64,000 nucleotides of DNA from Thysanoteuthis rhombus (taxonomy: Eukaryota > Mollusca > Cephalopoda > Oegopsida > Thysanoteuthidae), in NCBI GenBank assembly GCA_963457665.1, contig OY735207.1, forward strand, positions 55,043,279 through 55,107,278, read 5' to 3'. Below, piece by piece: positions 34,984 through 44,649 of this stretch (position 1 is its first letter; the number at the start of each line of letters is the position of its first letter). The position numbers were made by a program, and so were the translations under genes. The notes beneath the pieces are model-generated. The model made no database searches, had not been told where the DNA came from, and saw nothing but the letters and a program-made list of their open reading frames with translations.

Positions 34984-35400
34984 ATGAAGGATACGAGTAT
35001 TGATATTCTGGAAATTTTGAAGCATTATTTTAAACTCGGCCTCAAAGACACTGAAGCTGCTGACAGAATTCAGGAAATGGAAGGAAATGAAACAATATCT
35101 GAGTGCATGGCCCAAAACAGGTTTGAGCTTTTTGTGGTTGGCGACTTGTACCTTGAAATAAATCCCAGAAGTGGACGACCATCAGTTGTCAATTATAATG
35201 ATTCAAAACACACGGTAGTGGAGAAGAAGCCGACTGCCAGCACTCAAGAGCTTTCAGAAGAGCTGGGACCTTCGAAAGATGCAATATATAGAGTATTACA
35301 ATTAAATCAAAAAAAGAGTTGATTAAAAGAACAAGAATGCTCTTGGTACACCCCAACTTTTCAAAATAATTTGATTTCTACATGATCATTTCAAGCATAC
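34984..35400 (+). pseudogene. mariner-like transposase, amino-terminal piece
   Basis: An open frame of 112 codons (34984-35322) matches the amino-terminal DNA-binding half of mariner transposases. The first helix-turn-helix region is ILKHYFKLGLKDTEAADRI. The second region starts after NPRSGRPSVVN, which holds the family's linker motif (usual form DKPRSGRPS). It ends STQELSEELGPSKDAIYRVL, the second helix-turn-helix. The ORF stops in an A-run; a +1 shift there would keep LIKRTRM..VHPNFSK, like the family's WVPHELS. The catalytic DDD domain (about 200 residues) is absent, so this is a dead fragment. A TTTTTGTTTCAG acceptor-like motif precedes the ATG. Confidence 0.75.
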
Positions 35401-36014
35401 CTTTTATGAAAGCCATATGAAATTTACTAACATTTTTCACTTACATACTCACCCTACAAAATCATACGTACACACTTACAAAATACATTGCTTGTGCACT
35501 TTTGTGACTATTATATCCCTTGGTGTTATTTATATAACAACATCTACTTAAGTACATACCTTTTTATCCTCTCTAACTATAGATATATTTTTGAATTACT
35601 ATGAAAGGATTTTTGAAGAAATTATTTTCCTCACTTCTTATTTAAGAAAGCTTTACTTGTCTGACTAAAGATTCATCCTATGACTTCAGAAAAGTAAAGT
35701 ATGCTCAATCTCTGGGGTGGGGTCATTTGCCCTAGGATAGCACCACCCCATTGCTTTAAAAGGGGAAAATTGGGCTTGTCCTGACATCTTCATAATGATA
35801 GTCACTACGATTGGGCAATTTTTGTTATTGCCCTAGTGTATGCATGTGTGCTTGCTTATTAAACTCAGTCTTGTGTCATATTCCTCGCTGCTGGGGAGGT
35901 GGGGAGTTGAATAAATATCTATTCAACAAAACCATTTAAAATCTAAAATTTGTATTTTTCTTGTAAATATATAAAAGTTTGAATTTGCTCTATGTGCGTG
36001 TGTGTATGTGCAAG
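35400..36014. other. Intergenic, nothing recognised
   Basis: AT-rich; no coding or named repeat. Confidence 0.5.
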
Positions 36015-36135
36015 TGTGAATTGCTTAACTCTCAAATTCATAAACCACTTGAAACATCTTGTGATTGACACTGGAATTCTTATTGAATAAAATGGAAAAA
36101 ATAGTGGAACTCTTCTGCAAATCGAATTTTAAAAA
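36015..36135 (+). repeat. Dispersed repeat R11, 5' part
   Basis: Aligns with 63725-63840: TTAACTCT.AAATTCA, AACCACTTGAAAC, ATGGAA and GTGGAACTC(T/C)TC. Continues no further. Confidence 0.6.
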
Positions 36136-36721
36136 AATTGAAAAGTCTACCTGATTGTCAAAGGGAGATATTTTTGATCAGATGATATTTCTCCTGAAAT
36201 CAACATTCCATTTTCTTTGTATGAATTTAAGAGTTAATGAGAAAATAAAGTATGAATTTAAAAAAAATGTTCTATTTTTTTTTTTTTTCCTGCAATTATT
36301 GATTGGAGAAAATTCAATTGCTGGATATTGGATGACCTGATTGGACGTACCTCAGATTTTTGGATGATTACCAACTACGTCTTTTCGGGTTTGTTTTTTT
36401 CCATAACTGGATCCCCCTACATATTCACTATGGATGTTTCTGGATAAGTCATAACAAGCCTCTATGGATTATAAGTATGGAGTTTTCTACTGGAATCCAT
36501 CAACAAAGGAAAATGTTTATAATTTGGTAAGAAATGAATTTTTATACCAATGGCAAGAATACACAAAGGAGGATTATTATCGTGTGACGCCATTTCCACC
36601 TACGTGAGACTGCAAATCCTCAGTTCATGAAACATAAGGGGGTGGGTTCATGTAGGCCTCACCCTGGCAGGCTGTCCTCTGACATCATTGCAAGGGAAGG
36701 AAAGGAAATGGATCACCGGTA

Positions 36722-36809
36722 GTTTACTGCACCTGGTCATTCCCAGATGGTCACCCATCTAGGTATTGGCTTGACTCAATGTTGCTTAAATTCGGTGATT
36801 GTACGATGG
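36722..36809 (-). pseudogene. 5S rRNA-derived sequence (SINE head or pseudogene)
   Basis: The minus strand carries the 3' two thirds of 5S rRNA. CACCGAATTTAAGCAACAT corresponds to box A of the internal promoter. CCAATACCTAGATGGGTGACC and ATCTGGGAA cover the intermediate element and box C. ACCAGGTGCAGTAAAC matches the 3' end of the RNA. Several substitutions and loss of the first third make it non-functional as rRNA. It could be a solitary pseudogene or the head of a 5S-derived SINE, since unlike sequence follows on the 3' side (to about 36600). No second copy is in the window. Confidence 0.8.
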
Positions 36810-36939
36810 AGGATTAAAGAAGTCTAGAAATATTCCTTTTGGAGAAAGGAAAAAGGAGTTTTGAAAATAATGCCTTCTTACTGAACCTGGATTATCCGAG
36901 TCACTTGCTCTACAAATGCCCTGCTAAAGAAACCCTTTC

Positions 36940-37030
36940 ATACAGAGCCAATGGTGGATTAACCCTCAGGGTGAATAGGCTTGTGCCTAGGGTCCTGGAA
37001 GGGAAGGTGGGGATGGGGTTGAGAGAAAAA
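36940..37030 (+). other. Possible hAT-like terminal fragment
   Basis: GGTGGATTAACCCTCAGGG and GGCTTGTGCCTAGGGTCC resemble common GGATTAAG/GGCTTGTGCC hAT ends, but no partner was identified. Confidence 0.25.
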
Positions 37031-37254
37031 ATGATAGTTTAATTGAGTGTACCAAAAAAAGGGTTTAATTTAGTGTACGCGTGAGTATTTTGGATTATGT
37101 TTCACTATTTTTGCTAATTTTTTATTTCAAATCTAGAATATTAACAAATTTGTACTTTATGTTTAGACTGGAGTTTCACAAAAACAGACTTGACTTTGTT
37201 TTTCTACCATAAGAACAACAACGACAATCCTCACTAAATTTAGGGGAGTAAAAA

Positions 37255-37350
37255 CTAACATTCCCCCTACTGAGAACTGAAATTGCAACCAACTGATTGG
37301 AGGTTGTGTCTCCTACCAACAGCTAAATTTACAAGTCTTGAATATCTACC
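37255..37350 (-). repeat. tRNA-Lys-like SINE, copy 1
   Basis: On the minus strand TTTAGCTGTTGGTAGGAGAC resembles box A of tRNA-Lys, followed by a degenerate box B (GTTGCAATTTC). The sequence from 37189 aligns with 37894-38060 (TTGACTTTGTT..CTACCATAA, ACAATCCT, TTCCCC). Confidence 0.55.
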
Positions 37351-37399
37351 AAAATTCATGTTAGAAATATGCAAGGGCTGGTTTCATTCTCATAAATAA

Positions 37400-37500
37400 A
37401 TGAATCCATTCGATTAACATTTCCCTATTGTGATTTTAAATAATGGCTACCTGATTGGTAGGCTGGTATCTTTTCAACTAAGCTAAACCATCAAGCCTTA
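37400..37500 (-). repeat. tRNA-Lys-like SINE, copy 2
   Basis: Minus-strand GGTTTAGCTTAGTTGAAAAG resembles box A, and the copy continues CCAGCCTACCAATCAGGTAGCC to an AATAGGGAAATGTT tail block shared with copies 1 and 3. It lies head to tail with copy 1. Confidence 0.5.
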
Positions 37501-37889
37501 CATATCCACTATTTATTTGCAGATATGCAAGGAGTTAATTCATTCTAATGAATAAATACATTTATACTAAAAAAATATATTTTCAAAAATTTCTTGTTTG
37601 TTATATATATGGTAGAAAAGTTACCGGAATCATCTTCAATGAGAATTGAATTTGGCCTCAAGTTTGACCTTGTAGCTGCTAGGCTTGTCCAAATCAGGTT
37701 CCGAAGACGAACATTTTGAAATGATACTTTTAGGACTTTGCATTACTGCAGCAACACCAACTTGTAATGTAATAACTCTTTAAAGCTCAGCCTGGGGCAT
37801 AGATAATCGGTCATATTAGAGAACAAACAGTTAAATCGGTTGTTACTTTAATCCTTTATGATCAATTTTTGTTAAATCCCTGCACAGAA

Positions 37890-38060
37890 TCTAGAGTTGA
37901 CTTTGTTCTCCTACCATAACAAGAACAATCCTTTCCAAAATTAGGGATGTAAACCAATATATAAAATCCACATTCCCCTAGCGTGATATGAACTCTCGAC
38001 CAATTGATTGCTAGGAGGTTGTCTTACTGATCGAGCTAAATTGACAAGTCTGAGATAATA
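37890..38060 (-). repeat. tRNA-Lys-like SINE, copy 3
   Basis: Minus-strand AATTTAGCTCGATCAGTAAG is close to tRNA-Lys box A. GGTCGAGAGTTCATATC is a clear box B, and CTAGGGGAATGTGG is the shared body block. Best preserved of the three. tRNA-Lys-derived SINEs are known from cephalopods, from memory, so this is a weak taxonomic hint. Confidence 0.6.
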
Positions 38061-38156
38061 ACGAAAATTTATCATACAGATGTGCACAGGCTCATTTCAT
38101 TCTAATAAATGAAGGCATTTATACAAAGAATATATGTCTTAATAATTTTTTCATTT

Positions 38157-38159
<3 letters not shown>

Positions 38160-38213
<54 letters not shown>
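38160..38213. repeat. (AT)n microsatellite
   Basis: Uninterrupted AT run of about 54 bp. Confidence 0.95.
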
Positions 38214-38216
<3 letters not shown>

Positions 38217-38439
38217 ACAAACATTGCAGTAAGTGGAGTTTGACCCTGCAGCAGTCAGTCTTGTAGCCAGTATGATTGCACTTGAATTTAGGGGTAATTT
38301 AACATTAAAGTGACATAAACTGTTTTGACCATTTGAAACTATATTTCTGAACATATTAAAAGATACTTTATTGTACAGTATCATCACTTAATATGGTGCT
38401 ACATAAAAAAAAAATACTATTATCCGCCTAACTTTTACA

Positions 38440-38640
38440 CTAATTTGCTAGGACTAGTATCCTCATCTTGGTTGTCATAGCCACAACGTCTCAACTGCTG
38501 TACCCTCTTGTCTTCTTCAGGTGTCTGTTGTAGTTGGTAACCTTCGGGGAATTTTGAGCCAAACTGTTTCTTCAATAGATTGCTCTTATCCTGTTGTCTA
38601 TGCTGGAAGATATCGAGTATCAGTTGATTCTTCTTTGGTA
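38440..38640 (+). repeat. Dispersed repeat R9, copy 1
   Basis: Aligns with 51395-51540: GTATCCTCATCTT.GTT, a shared ACAACGT block, TCTTC.TCAGGTGTCTG(T) and a TTCTTCA.TA piece. No coding capacity. Confidence 0.55.
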
Positions 38641-38930
38641 ATTCATCCTTGTGATGTTACTTGTCTGCTTTTTCTACTGAACCAGAGAGTATGACTTTTT
38701 TTTTCTTTTTTTTTTTCTTGCACAAATACCCCCACCCAAGTATATCATTGTGTAAAAATATAAACGGGTTTTCTAATCTATAATCTTGTAATCTGATCAT
38801 TTATTTTGCTTATCAAGCTGTCATGTGTTAAAATCTTAAATCTCCTTGGACAGTCGAGTTTATTTCAAATTCAAATTTGAAAATCGGTACGATAATGTCA
38901 AACGAGTAATCGTTAACAATGAGTGGGGAT

Positions 38931-39051
38931 CAGTGCTGGCCCAAGCTTTTATGGGGGGACCCTAACTAGAGTTTTGATTGCCCCCTCCCCTCTTGGGAGA
39001 CTTCTGGTGACTTCAGGGAACTTAGTTTGCTTATGCCTCTGGCTGGCTCTG
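38931..39051. mobile_element. Short hAT-like MITE
   Basis: The left end CAGTGCTGGCCCAAGC pairs with the reverse-complemented right end CAGAGCCAGCCAGAGGCATAA. Flanking octamers GTGGGGAT and AAGAGGAT agree at five of eight positions. The inner right block (GCATAAGCAAACTAAG) is shared with 57431-57588. It is 121 bp, too short to encode anything. Confidence 0.6.
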
Positions 39052-39059
39052 AAGAGGAT

Positions 39060-40150
39060 TAAAATCTGAATTAAATCCATAAAAATACACATTTTTTTTT
39101 TCAAAGAAATAATGAACATACAATCCGATTGTGAGAGATTTTTTTTTTACTTTTTTTTTCAGATTAGAGGTTTATTCTAAAAGTGAGCATGACTTCTGAG
39201 AGGTGGGTGCAGCAGGAAGTTGGAGGGGGGCCCTGAGGGGTGAACTTCTAAGTTGATATATGTCTATTAATAAAATAGGTTGACTATTATTTACCCTTGA
39301 GCAAATATAGTATGGTATGCTAAAGGGGTTATAGCAGATGGAAATAAGATGGCTAAAGGATGCTGGTGGTTGTGCAGTGGGGTTGTGTGTACAGGGATTG
39401 GGGAACAGATTTGCATTGCCTTAAAAAAAAATTCCTCTCAGAGGCCCTGGAAATGAGCTGCTGGGATGCTTTGTTTGAAGACCTGGGGCGCTTAGTTTGA
39501 AAACCTGGGGTGAGTGTTAGTGGTAGCTTTTACACAATCACAAACATGTGTTGCTTTGAAAAACAAAACCCTATTATTACAAGCGTATGGCAAAAGTGTT
39601 GAATATGGAAGCAGTATTAGACAGGAATATCTTTCATCATATAGAGCACGAAATACTTACAAGAATCTTGCAGGATGACTACTCATTGCCTGAGTTGAAA
39701 TGACTCTCAGTACCGTAGCAATCAAAGATGCCGAAGGGTTCTTTCTTTTTTTAATATTTGCATGTGTTTGTGTTCCCCGGCGCATCTGCCCATACCATTT
39801 TGTCTACAGATTCGAAAATCAACATTAGTACTCTGCTAGATCGCTTCTAAAAATACTATTTTTCATTTTTGGAAAAAAGCTTTTTTTGACCTTTCGGGGC
39901 CTTATTTTGATGGGTTTCTAGACATTTTTAGTCTATTTTAAGTTTTTTTTCTTAATGTTTTCCAGTGATGTCATAAATAGAATGTTTTTCAGACCGAACT
40001 TATTCTGATGAAATTTTTTTTTTTTTTCATGTGACCACGAATTTTAATGCTTCGGTTGTGCAATTACTGTCTGTCATAGTGAGTTGAATTTTAAGGAATT
40101 TCATTCGTTCAGATTAGCAATCAACATAGGAGAAGGAGAGAGTACAGACA
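39060..40150. other. Intergenic with an R5 fragment
   Basis: G-rich patches and T runs; no gene. The R5 fragment is entered separately. Confidence 0.5.
39795..39930 (+). mobile_element. R5 element fragment
   Basis: CTACAGATTCGAAAATCAAC, ATTAGTACTCTGCTAG and TTCTAAAAATAC parallel the centre-left part of the 33.6 kb element (ACCTCGAAAATCTGCATTAG, CATCTAAAAAC). Both ends are lost. Confidence 0.45.
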
Positions 40151-40350
40151 AAAACTAGAAAGCTCTCAGCGAGTGCATATCTCTGTCAATGCTATTGTCA
40201 CTAAAAACTGGTTGGAAATCACTTAATGTATTGCTACGATGCAAGGAAGATAACTGTACAAGAATTCAATTCTTCCTTTAGTCCGTAGTCTACCCTTCTG
40301 AAAATGTCATTGATATTTATAGAGAACTTTTGAAGATATTGTGTGGACAG
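40150..40350 (-). repeat. Dispersed repeat R1
   Basis: Reverse-strand copy with ATATCTCTGTCAATGC (end block) and GAAGATATTGTGTGGACAGA (unit block). Confidence 0.55.
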
Positions 40351-40574
40351 AGAGGAAAACATGAGTGAATCAATATACCTCTTCAGAGTGAAACTGTAAG
40401 TGTAGTTTATGGTGCATTGACTCCTTATAAGTGTGTGTGTTTGTAATGCTCCTATATTCAGGGTTGAGCACTCTTTAAGTGAGGTAACTCATCCACTGTA
40501 AGCTTATGCAATGCTCTTCCATAGGAATAGAGCATTCTGATAGATGAGGGATTTCTGTGTAAATAGATATATCA

Positions 40575-40734
40575 CTTAAATTCAGCCTTACTGACTGTGC
40601 AGTTCCGTAGTCCAGAGGTAGGATATTGGCCTACGGATCTGAAGTGAAGGTTTCAATTCTGCCTTGCGGGATGGGATAATGGAATGTCTATAGCCACACT
40701 GAATACATCGAAACAGCTATCTGTGGATAACACA

Positions 40735-40735
<1 letters not shown>
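40575..40735 (+). repeat. tRNA-derived SINE, copy 1
   Basis: Head GTCCAGAGGTAGGATATTGG is box A-like and GAAGGTTTCAATTCTGCC is box B-like. The body ends with CGAAACAGCTATCTGTGGAT and leads straight into a (TA)n run. It aligns with 49465-49625. Confidence 0.65.

Positions 40736-40738
<3 letters not shown>

Positions 40739-40770
<32 letters not shown>
40739..40770. repeat. (AT)n microsatellite
   Basis: AT run of about 32 bp at the SINE tail. Confidence 0.9.
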
Positions 40771-40774
<4 letters not shown>

Positions 40775-40788
40775 ATGCCTGTCTCTAT

Positions 40789-41056
40789 CAAATCACTATA
40801 GCCCCACGAATGGCCAAATCACTCTAGACCTACAAATGGCTACAGTGGGCAACAGATTCTCCTCTCTTTACTTGTTTGTGTGTGTGTGTCTCCAGGTGGT
40901 CCTGGTCACATTATTTGGGCTACAACCTTGAAAATTTGCATGAGTATTTCACTAAGCACTATCTAAGGATGTTTTTTCGTGTTTTTCTTTCTTTTCCTAA
41001 AAAGTACTTTTTTTGGTCTCGATGGACATTTTGAACAGACACTGTCCAAATCTTGT
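40789..41056 (+). mobile_element. R5 element, right end missing
   Basis: Begins CAAATCACTATAGCCCCACG and follows the 33.6 kb copy through GATTCTCCTCTCTTTACT, GTGTCTCCAGGTGGTCCTGG, GGGCTACAACCTTGAAAATT and the T-rich centre. It fades at GACACTGTCCAAATC. The first 30 bases are partly repeated (CAAATCACTCTAGACC near 40814). Confidence 0.7.
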
Positions 41057-41059
41057 GTT

Positions 41060-41632
41060 GGTATTTTTTTTAGATAATTTTCGATAAAAGATCTATTTTT
41101 TCAAGATGATTAATTCTGGTACACATGTGGATTATGGTAATTAATTTATGAGAGGTACAAATACATTTTTCTCTCTATGTTCATACACATACTTGTGATT
41201 GTTTCAAGTGACAGTTTGTATCTATATTGAATTCCAGCCAAAACAATTGTTATTCACTAAATCAAGATGGTGTCCTCTTTTGTGAAACGGCTTTGAAGAT
41301 TTTTTTTCTTTCTTGTCTGTGTGTTAGTATACAAAATGGTGTATCCGACCAAGCAGAAGGCTGCTCCCTGCAAATTGGCTGGAGGCCTTTAACCCCTGAC
41401 CTCCTCATTTGGGCCTCTTTCAATTTGATTGGTTGAATTCTATTGACCTTTACATAATGACCTTTTTTTTAAAAAATGGTTCTTGGGTTCAATTACTCTC
41501 ATTTTGTTCCAAACTCTTAAAACCTGACAATTTAGAGAATCTCTTTACATTGCAATTCATTGAATCATTTCATAAAGAAATGACACAAATTTTTATGTTG
41601 AACAATACAAACTTCAAACATTTGTATCATTC

Positions 41633-41675
<43 letters not shown>

Positions 41676-42039
41676 GAACTGTAGAGAGTGAGAGAGACTC
41701 AGTAGTAAAGTGTTTTGAAGTTAGGTTTATTTATCCGTAAATGTTTTTTGTTAATGGTCTAGACATATATATATATATATGGTAGTTTACTCATACTGTC
41801 AAAAATGATGACATATATGATGTATATAGATAGAAGTTGCATTTTATATGCATGGATAATAGAAATTAACATTGCAGTGAACCTAGAGAACAATGTTCTG
41901 CTGACGACATAGATTTTTATTATTGATTTTATTTGAGCATAAAATTCTATTTTCAATGTCCTCATGTGGTAACATACCTAAGGATAGTATAGATGAGTTG
42001 CTTCTTTTAATGTGACAGAAAACCAATAGATAAATACAC
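41060..42039. other. Intergenic with AT microsatellites
   Basis: (AT)n at 41636-41670 and 41765-41780. Short ORFs show no family resemblance. Confidence 0.55.
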
Positions 42040-42115
42040 ATTACTATTATGTTGAGACTGCTGCAAGAATCGAACCTGTGACAGGTAGCTGCTCTAACGT
42101 AGCATCGCTCTTTTG
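42040..42115 (-). repeat. tRNA-derived SINE-like fragment
   Basis: Minus-strand GTTAGAGCAGCTACC and CACAGGTTCGATTCTTGC match box A-side and box B signals of a tRNA-derived promoter. The B box is strong and the rest is degraded. Confidence 0.45.
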
Positions 42116-42164
42116 ATTGAATTAAATAGCCTGACGGAAATGCAAGGCCGTCTCATCCACAAAT

Positions 42165-42275
42165 TCTCATTTTGCCAACCTAGTGTGGTTCTTAGCTTGA
42201 TTTCCTCTTCTTCTGGGAATTTCATGGAGATTCGTTGTCCTAGGTAGATGTAGTGGTCTCCTTTTTTCAATTCCG
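42165..42275 (-). pseudogene. LINE ORF2 fragment (reverse transcriptase 3' region)
   Basis: A minus-strand frame reads HYIYLGQRISM, then KFPEEEEIKLRTTLGW. This is a well-known block just downstream of the reverse transcriptase domain in animal endonuclease/reverse transcriptase LINEs of the Jockey/CR1-like type. It lies in that ORF2 shortly before the NQCILPVLTYG..TW block seen at 46.5 kb. After TTLGW the match ends. Only about 35 codons survive, in one uninterrupted frame. Confidence 0.75.
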
Positions 42276-42711
42276 CCTTTTTCAATTCGAATCCTTGTCT
42301 TTGTCCTTAATATGTTCAGGCAATAATATTTATCCATTTATCCAGTTTTTTTAAACTGTTGTTCTTATCTCGGTTATCATAAAGTACTTATATAAACCAA
42401 ATGTTTTCAAAATCTTAACTAATGATTGTTTTAAGTATATTAGATCCCAAATTCGGATTTAATATAGTTTAATCTGTTTACTTACATCAAATTTACGTTT
42501 TAATCCAGTTTGAGCACAGTTTATACCGGAAATGATTATGAAGTGTTAATTTTATTTTTCTAATTTATCTTCCATATCAAACGTGTTGAGAAAAAGAGAT
42601 CAGCCCGCATATTTTAACGAGTCGCATATTAAATGTCAGATTTCCGCTTATTAAATGTCAAAGTTCTGCATGTGGCTTGCAAGCCACGGTTTGGTCACCC
42701 TTGCAATAGAC

Positions 42712-43264
42712 CAATGGTTCTTTACCTTTTTATCACCCCCCCACTTGTTGGACCTTGTCTCCTCGACCCCGACATCTTCAACGAATTGATTTTTAAAAAA
42801 ATACCTATGGCAAATATGCGCGAAAAGGTTAATCCTCATCCAAACATAAAATGATTAGCAATTTGCAGACTCCATCTGATACGCTCATGTCATCAGTGAC
42901 GTCTTGTGACGTAACTTAGTAGAAATAGAATTTTATGTTACGTTAAATTTGACAAATTGTATATCTACTGGATTTCACCTTTTAGATTAGTTTAATATTC
43001 AGGAATATTGAACAAAAAGGAGATGTTGCATAACATAATGTTTTTGATATTTTATAAGTACAATGCAATTGGAGGATTATTTCAATAATGCAGTCATTCT
43101 CAGCTGGCAAGGGTAAACTAGAATATTATGTTCGTCGTGATATTACGCAAACACTTACAAAGAGAATTCCTGAAATAATCAGAAAAATTCTTACCTTTTT
43201 CCTGCTGGCCTTGCCCCTCTTGAAATTGCTCATGCCCCCTGCCTCCCCAGGTTGAGAACCACTG
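42712..43264. mobile_element. hAT-like non-autonomous element
   Basis: The left end CAATGGTTCTTTACC matches the reverse-complemented right end CAGTGGTTCTCAACC at 12 of 15 bases. Both have CCCC-rich or GGGG-rich sub-terminal DNA. Flanking octamers CAATAGAC and CTATACAC agree at six of eight positions, as expected for an old 8-bp target duplication. It is 553 bp with no transposase frame. The interior has two TGACGT motifs (about 42896-42912). Confidence 0.75.
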
Positions 43265-43638
43265 CTATACACAGCATGTTTTATTAACCTTGCAAAATTG
43301 CTATCTCATATCGTGCCGCTTCCCCTATGGTTTCCAGTCCAATGTTCTACCACAAAGCTATTACTTAAGTGGTTAGGATATTGCTGGTTGAAATAAATGG
43401 ATTCCATTCTAAATACAGCTGTCGGCGTGAAGTGCTTAGACACTACACTTTTCTTTTCTTCTTTTAGACTCAAATTCTGGTTATTTTTACCATTGTAAGT
43501 GCTTATAAGTGAATACAGGAATTCCTCTTTGCTATAACTGTGTCCCTGTACCCCCAACCACCAACAAATACACCCCCCTCATTTTTGAAAACTCAATAAT
43601 AGATCCACACATCTACATACGCATACATCAGCATAAAT

Positions 43639-43675
<37 letters not shown>
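43639..43675. repeat. (CA)n microsatellite
   Basis: Uninterrupted CA run of about 37 bp. Confidence 0.95.
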
Positions 43676-43679
<4 letters not shown>

Positions 43680-43739
43680 TGTTTAATCAGAGGCAATCAG
43701 AGAGCGCACCCCCCTTCCAATGCCATTCTCAGAGGGAGT

Positions 43740-44030
43740 AACTGTACATGAATCCGCCCAAGAGTTCAATCAGTTCTTCCATAACCTATTGTCCACCTTT
43801 TCCACCGAATATGTTTTGGAGATATTGTGTGGACAGGCATGAGCATGTGCACAAATGCATTTGATTAAAAAACGAAAAATATCTATCAATCAAAGAAATT
43901 CCTGAGTCCACCCCAAAATTGTACCACCCCTTCGTAAACCTATGACCGACCATTCCACAAAATTTCATTGAAATCCAATCATTACTTTCGGAGATCGGAG
44001 ATATTGTGTGGATAGATACTTGCTCAGCAT
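43740..44030 (-). repeat. Dispersed repeat R1, two units
   Basis: The GAGATATTGTGTGGA block occurs at about 43820 and 43996, and CCACCCCAAAATTGTACCA between. TTTCATTGAAATCCAAT is present in the second unit. Confidence 0.7.
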
Positions 44031-44059
44031 CACCTTCATCTATCGTGTCAGCCGTCATT

Positions 44060-44240
44060 GGGTACCAGCGAAAAGAACGAAGTCAAGCTGACTGGTGATT
44101 TGCCATAGAGCAGGGAGATCTGGCTTCATACCTTTCCAACGGGGCAGTGATGGTAGCAGCCAGAGATAGAACCCTGTTCGCCGACAGCATTTTATCGATG
44201 GCTCCAGTTTGAAGGTTCGTGTGCAGTTAACAATTGTGAA
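44060..44240. other. Possible degraded SINE between R1 copies
   Basis: Minus-strand CGAACAGGGTTCTATCTC is box B-like, but no matching box A or second copy was found. Confidence 0.3.
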
Positions 44241-44274
44241 AGTATTTTGTGGAAAATAGAAAACTAGAATACAC

Positions 44275-44640
44275 ATACCTCCGCCAACGCCACTTACTAA
44301 CCAGAAATTGAATGAAAATCAACTTATATGAATAAAGCTATGAAATTTCGATTTTCCATGTTTTGAACTATTGTTTACCTCTTCTTAAAATATTAAAAAT
44401 ATCTCTAAATCGAAAATAAATTCCCTGACTGGACCCACCTCAATTTAGTCAACTCTTCCTTAGCCCCAGGCCTATCTCTCCACAAAATTTCATTGAAATT
44501 CATAAATGTATATAAAAAAAAATATCTCAATCGAAAACAAATTCCTAGATCCAATCCAAAATTTAGACAATTCTTCCATTGCCCATGGCCCACCCTTCCA
44601 TAAAGTTTCGTCGAAAAGTTCTGGATATATTGTTTAGACA
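44275..44640 (-). repeat. Dispersed repeat R1, two units plus end block
   Basis: Begins with CCTCCGCCAACGCCACT, the reverse complement of the family's AATGGCGGAGGT end. Then come two units with TTTAGTCAACTCTTCC / TTTAGACAATTCTTCC and CCCACCCTTCCATAAAGTTTC. The unit spacing is about 150 bp. Confidence 0.7.
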
Positions 44641-44649
44641 GAAATCCAG

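Noticed and set aside
41636-41780. Hydrophobic Ile/Tyr ORF tails
   Set aside because: They are (AT)n microsatellites in translation.
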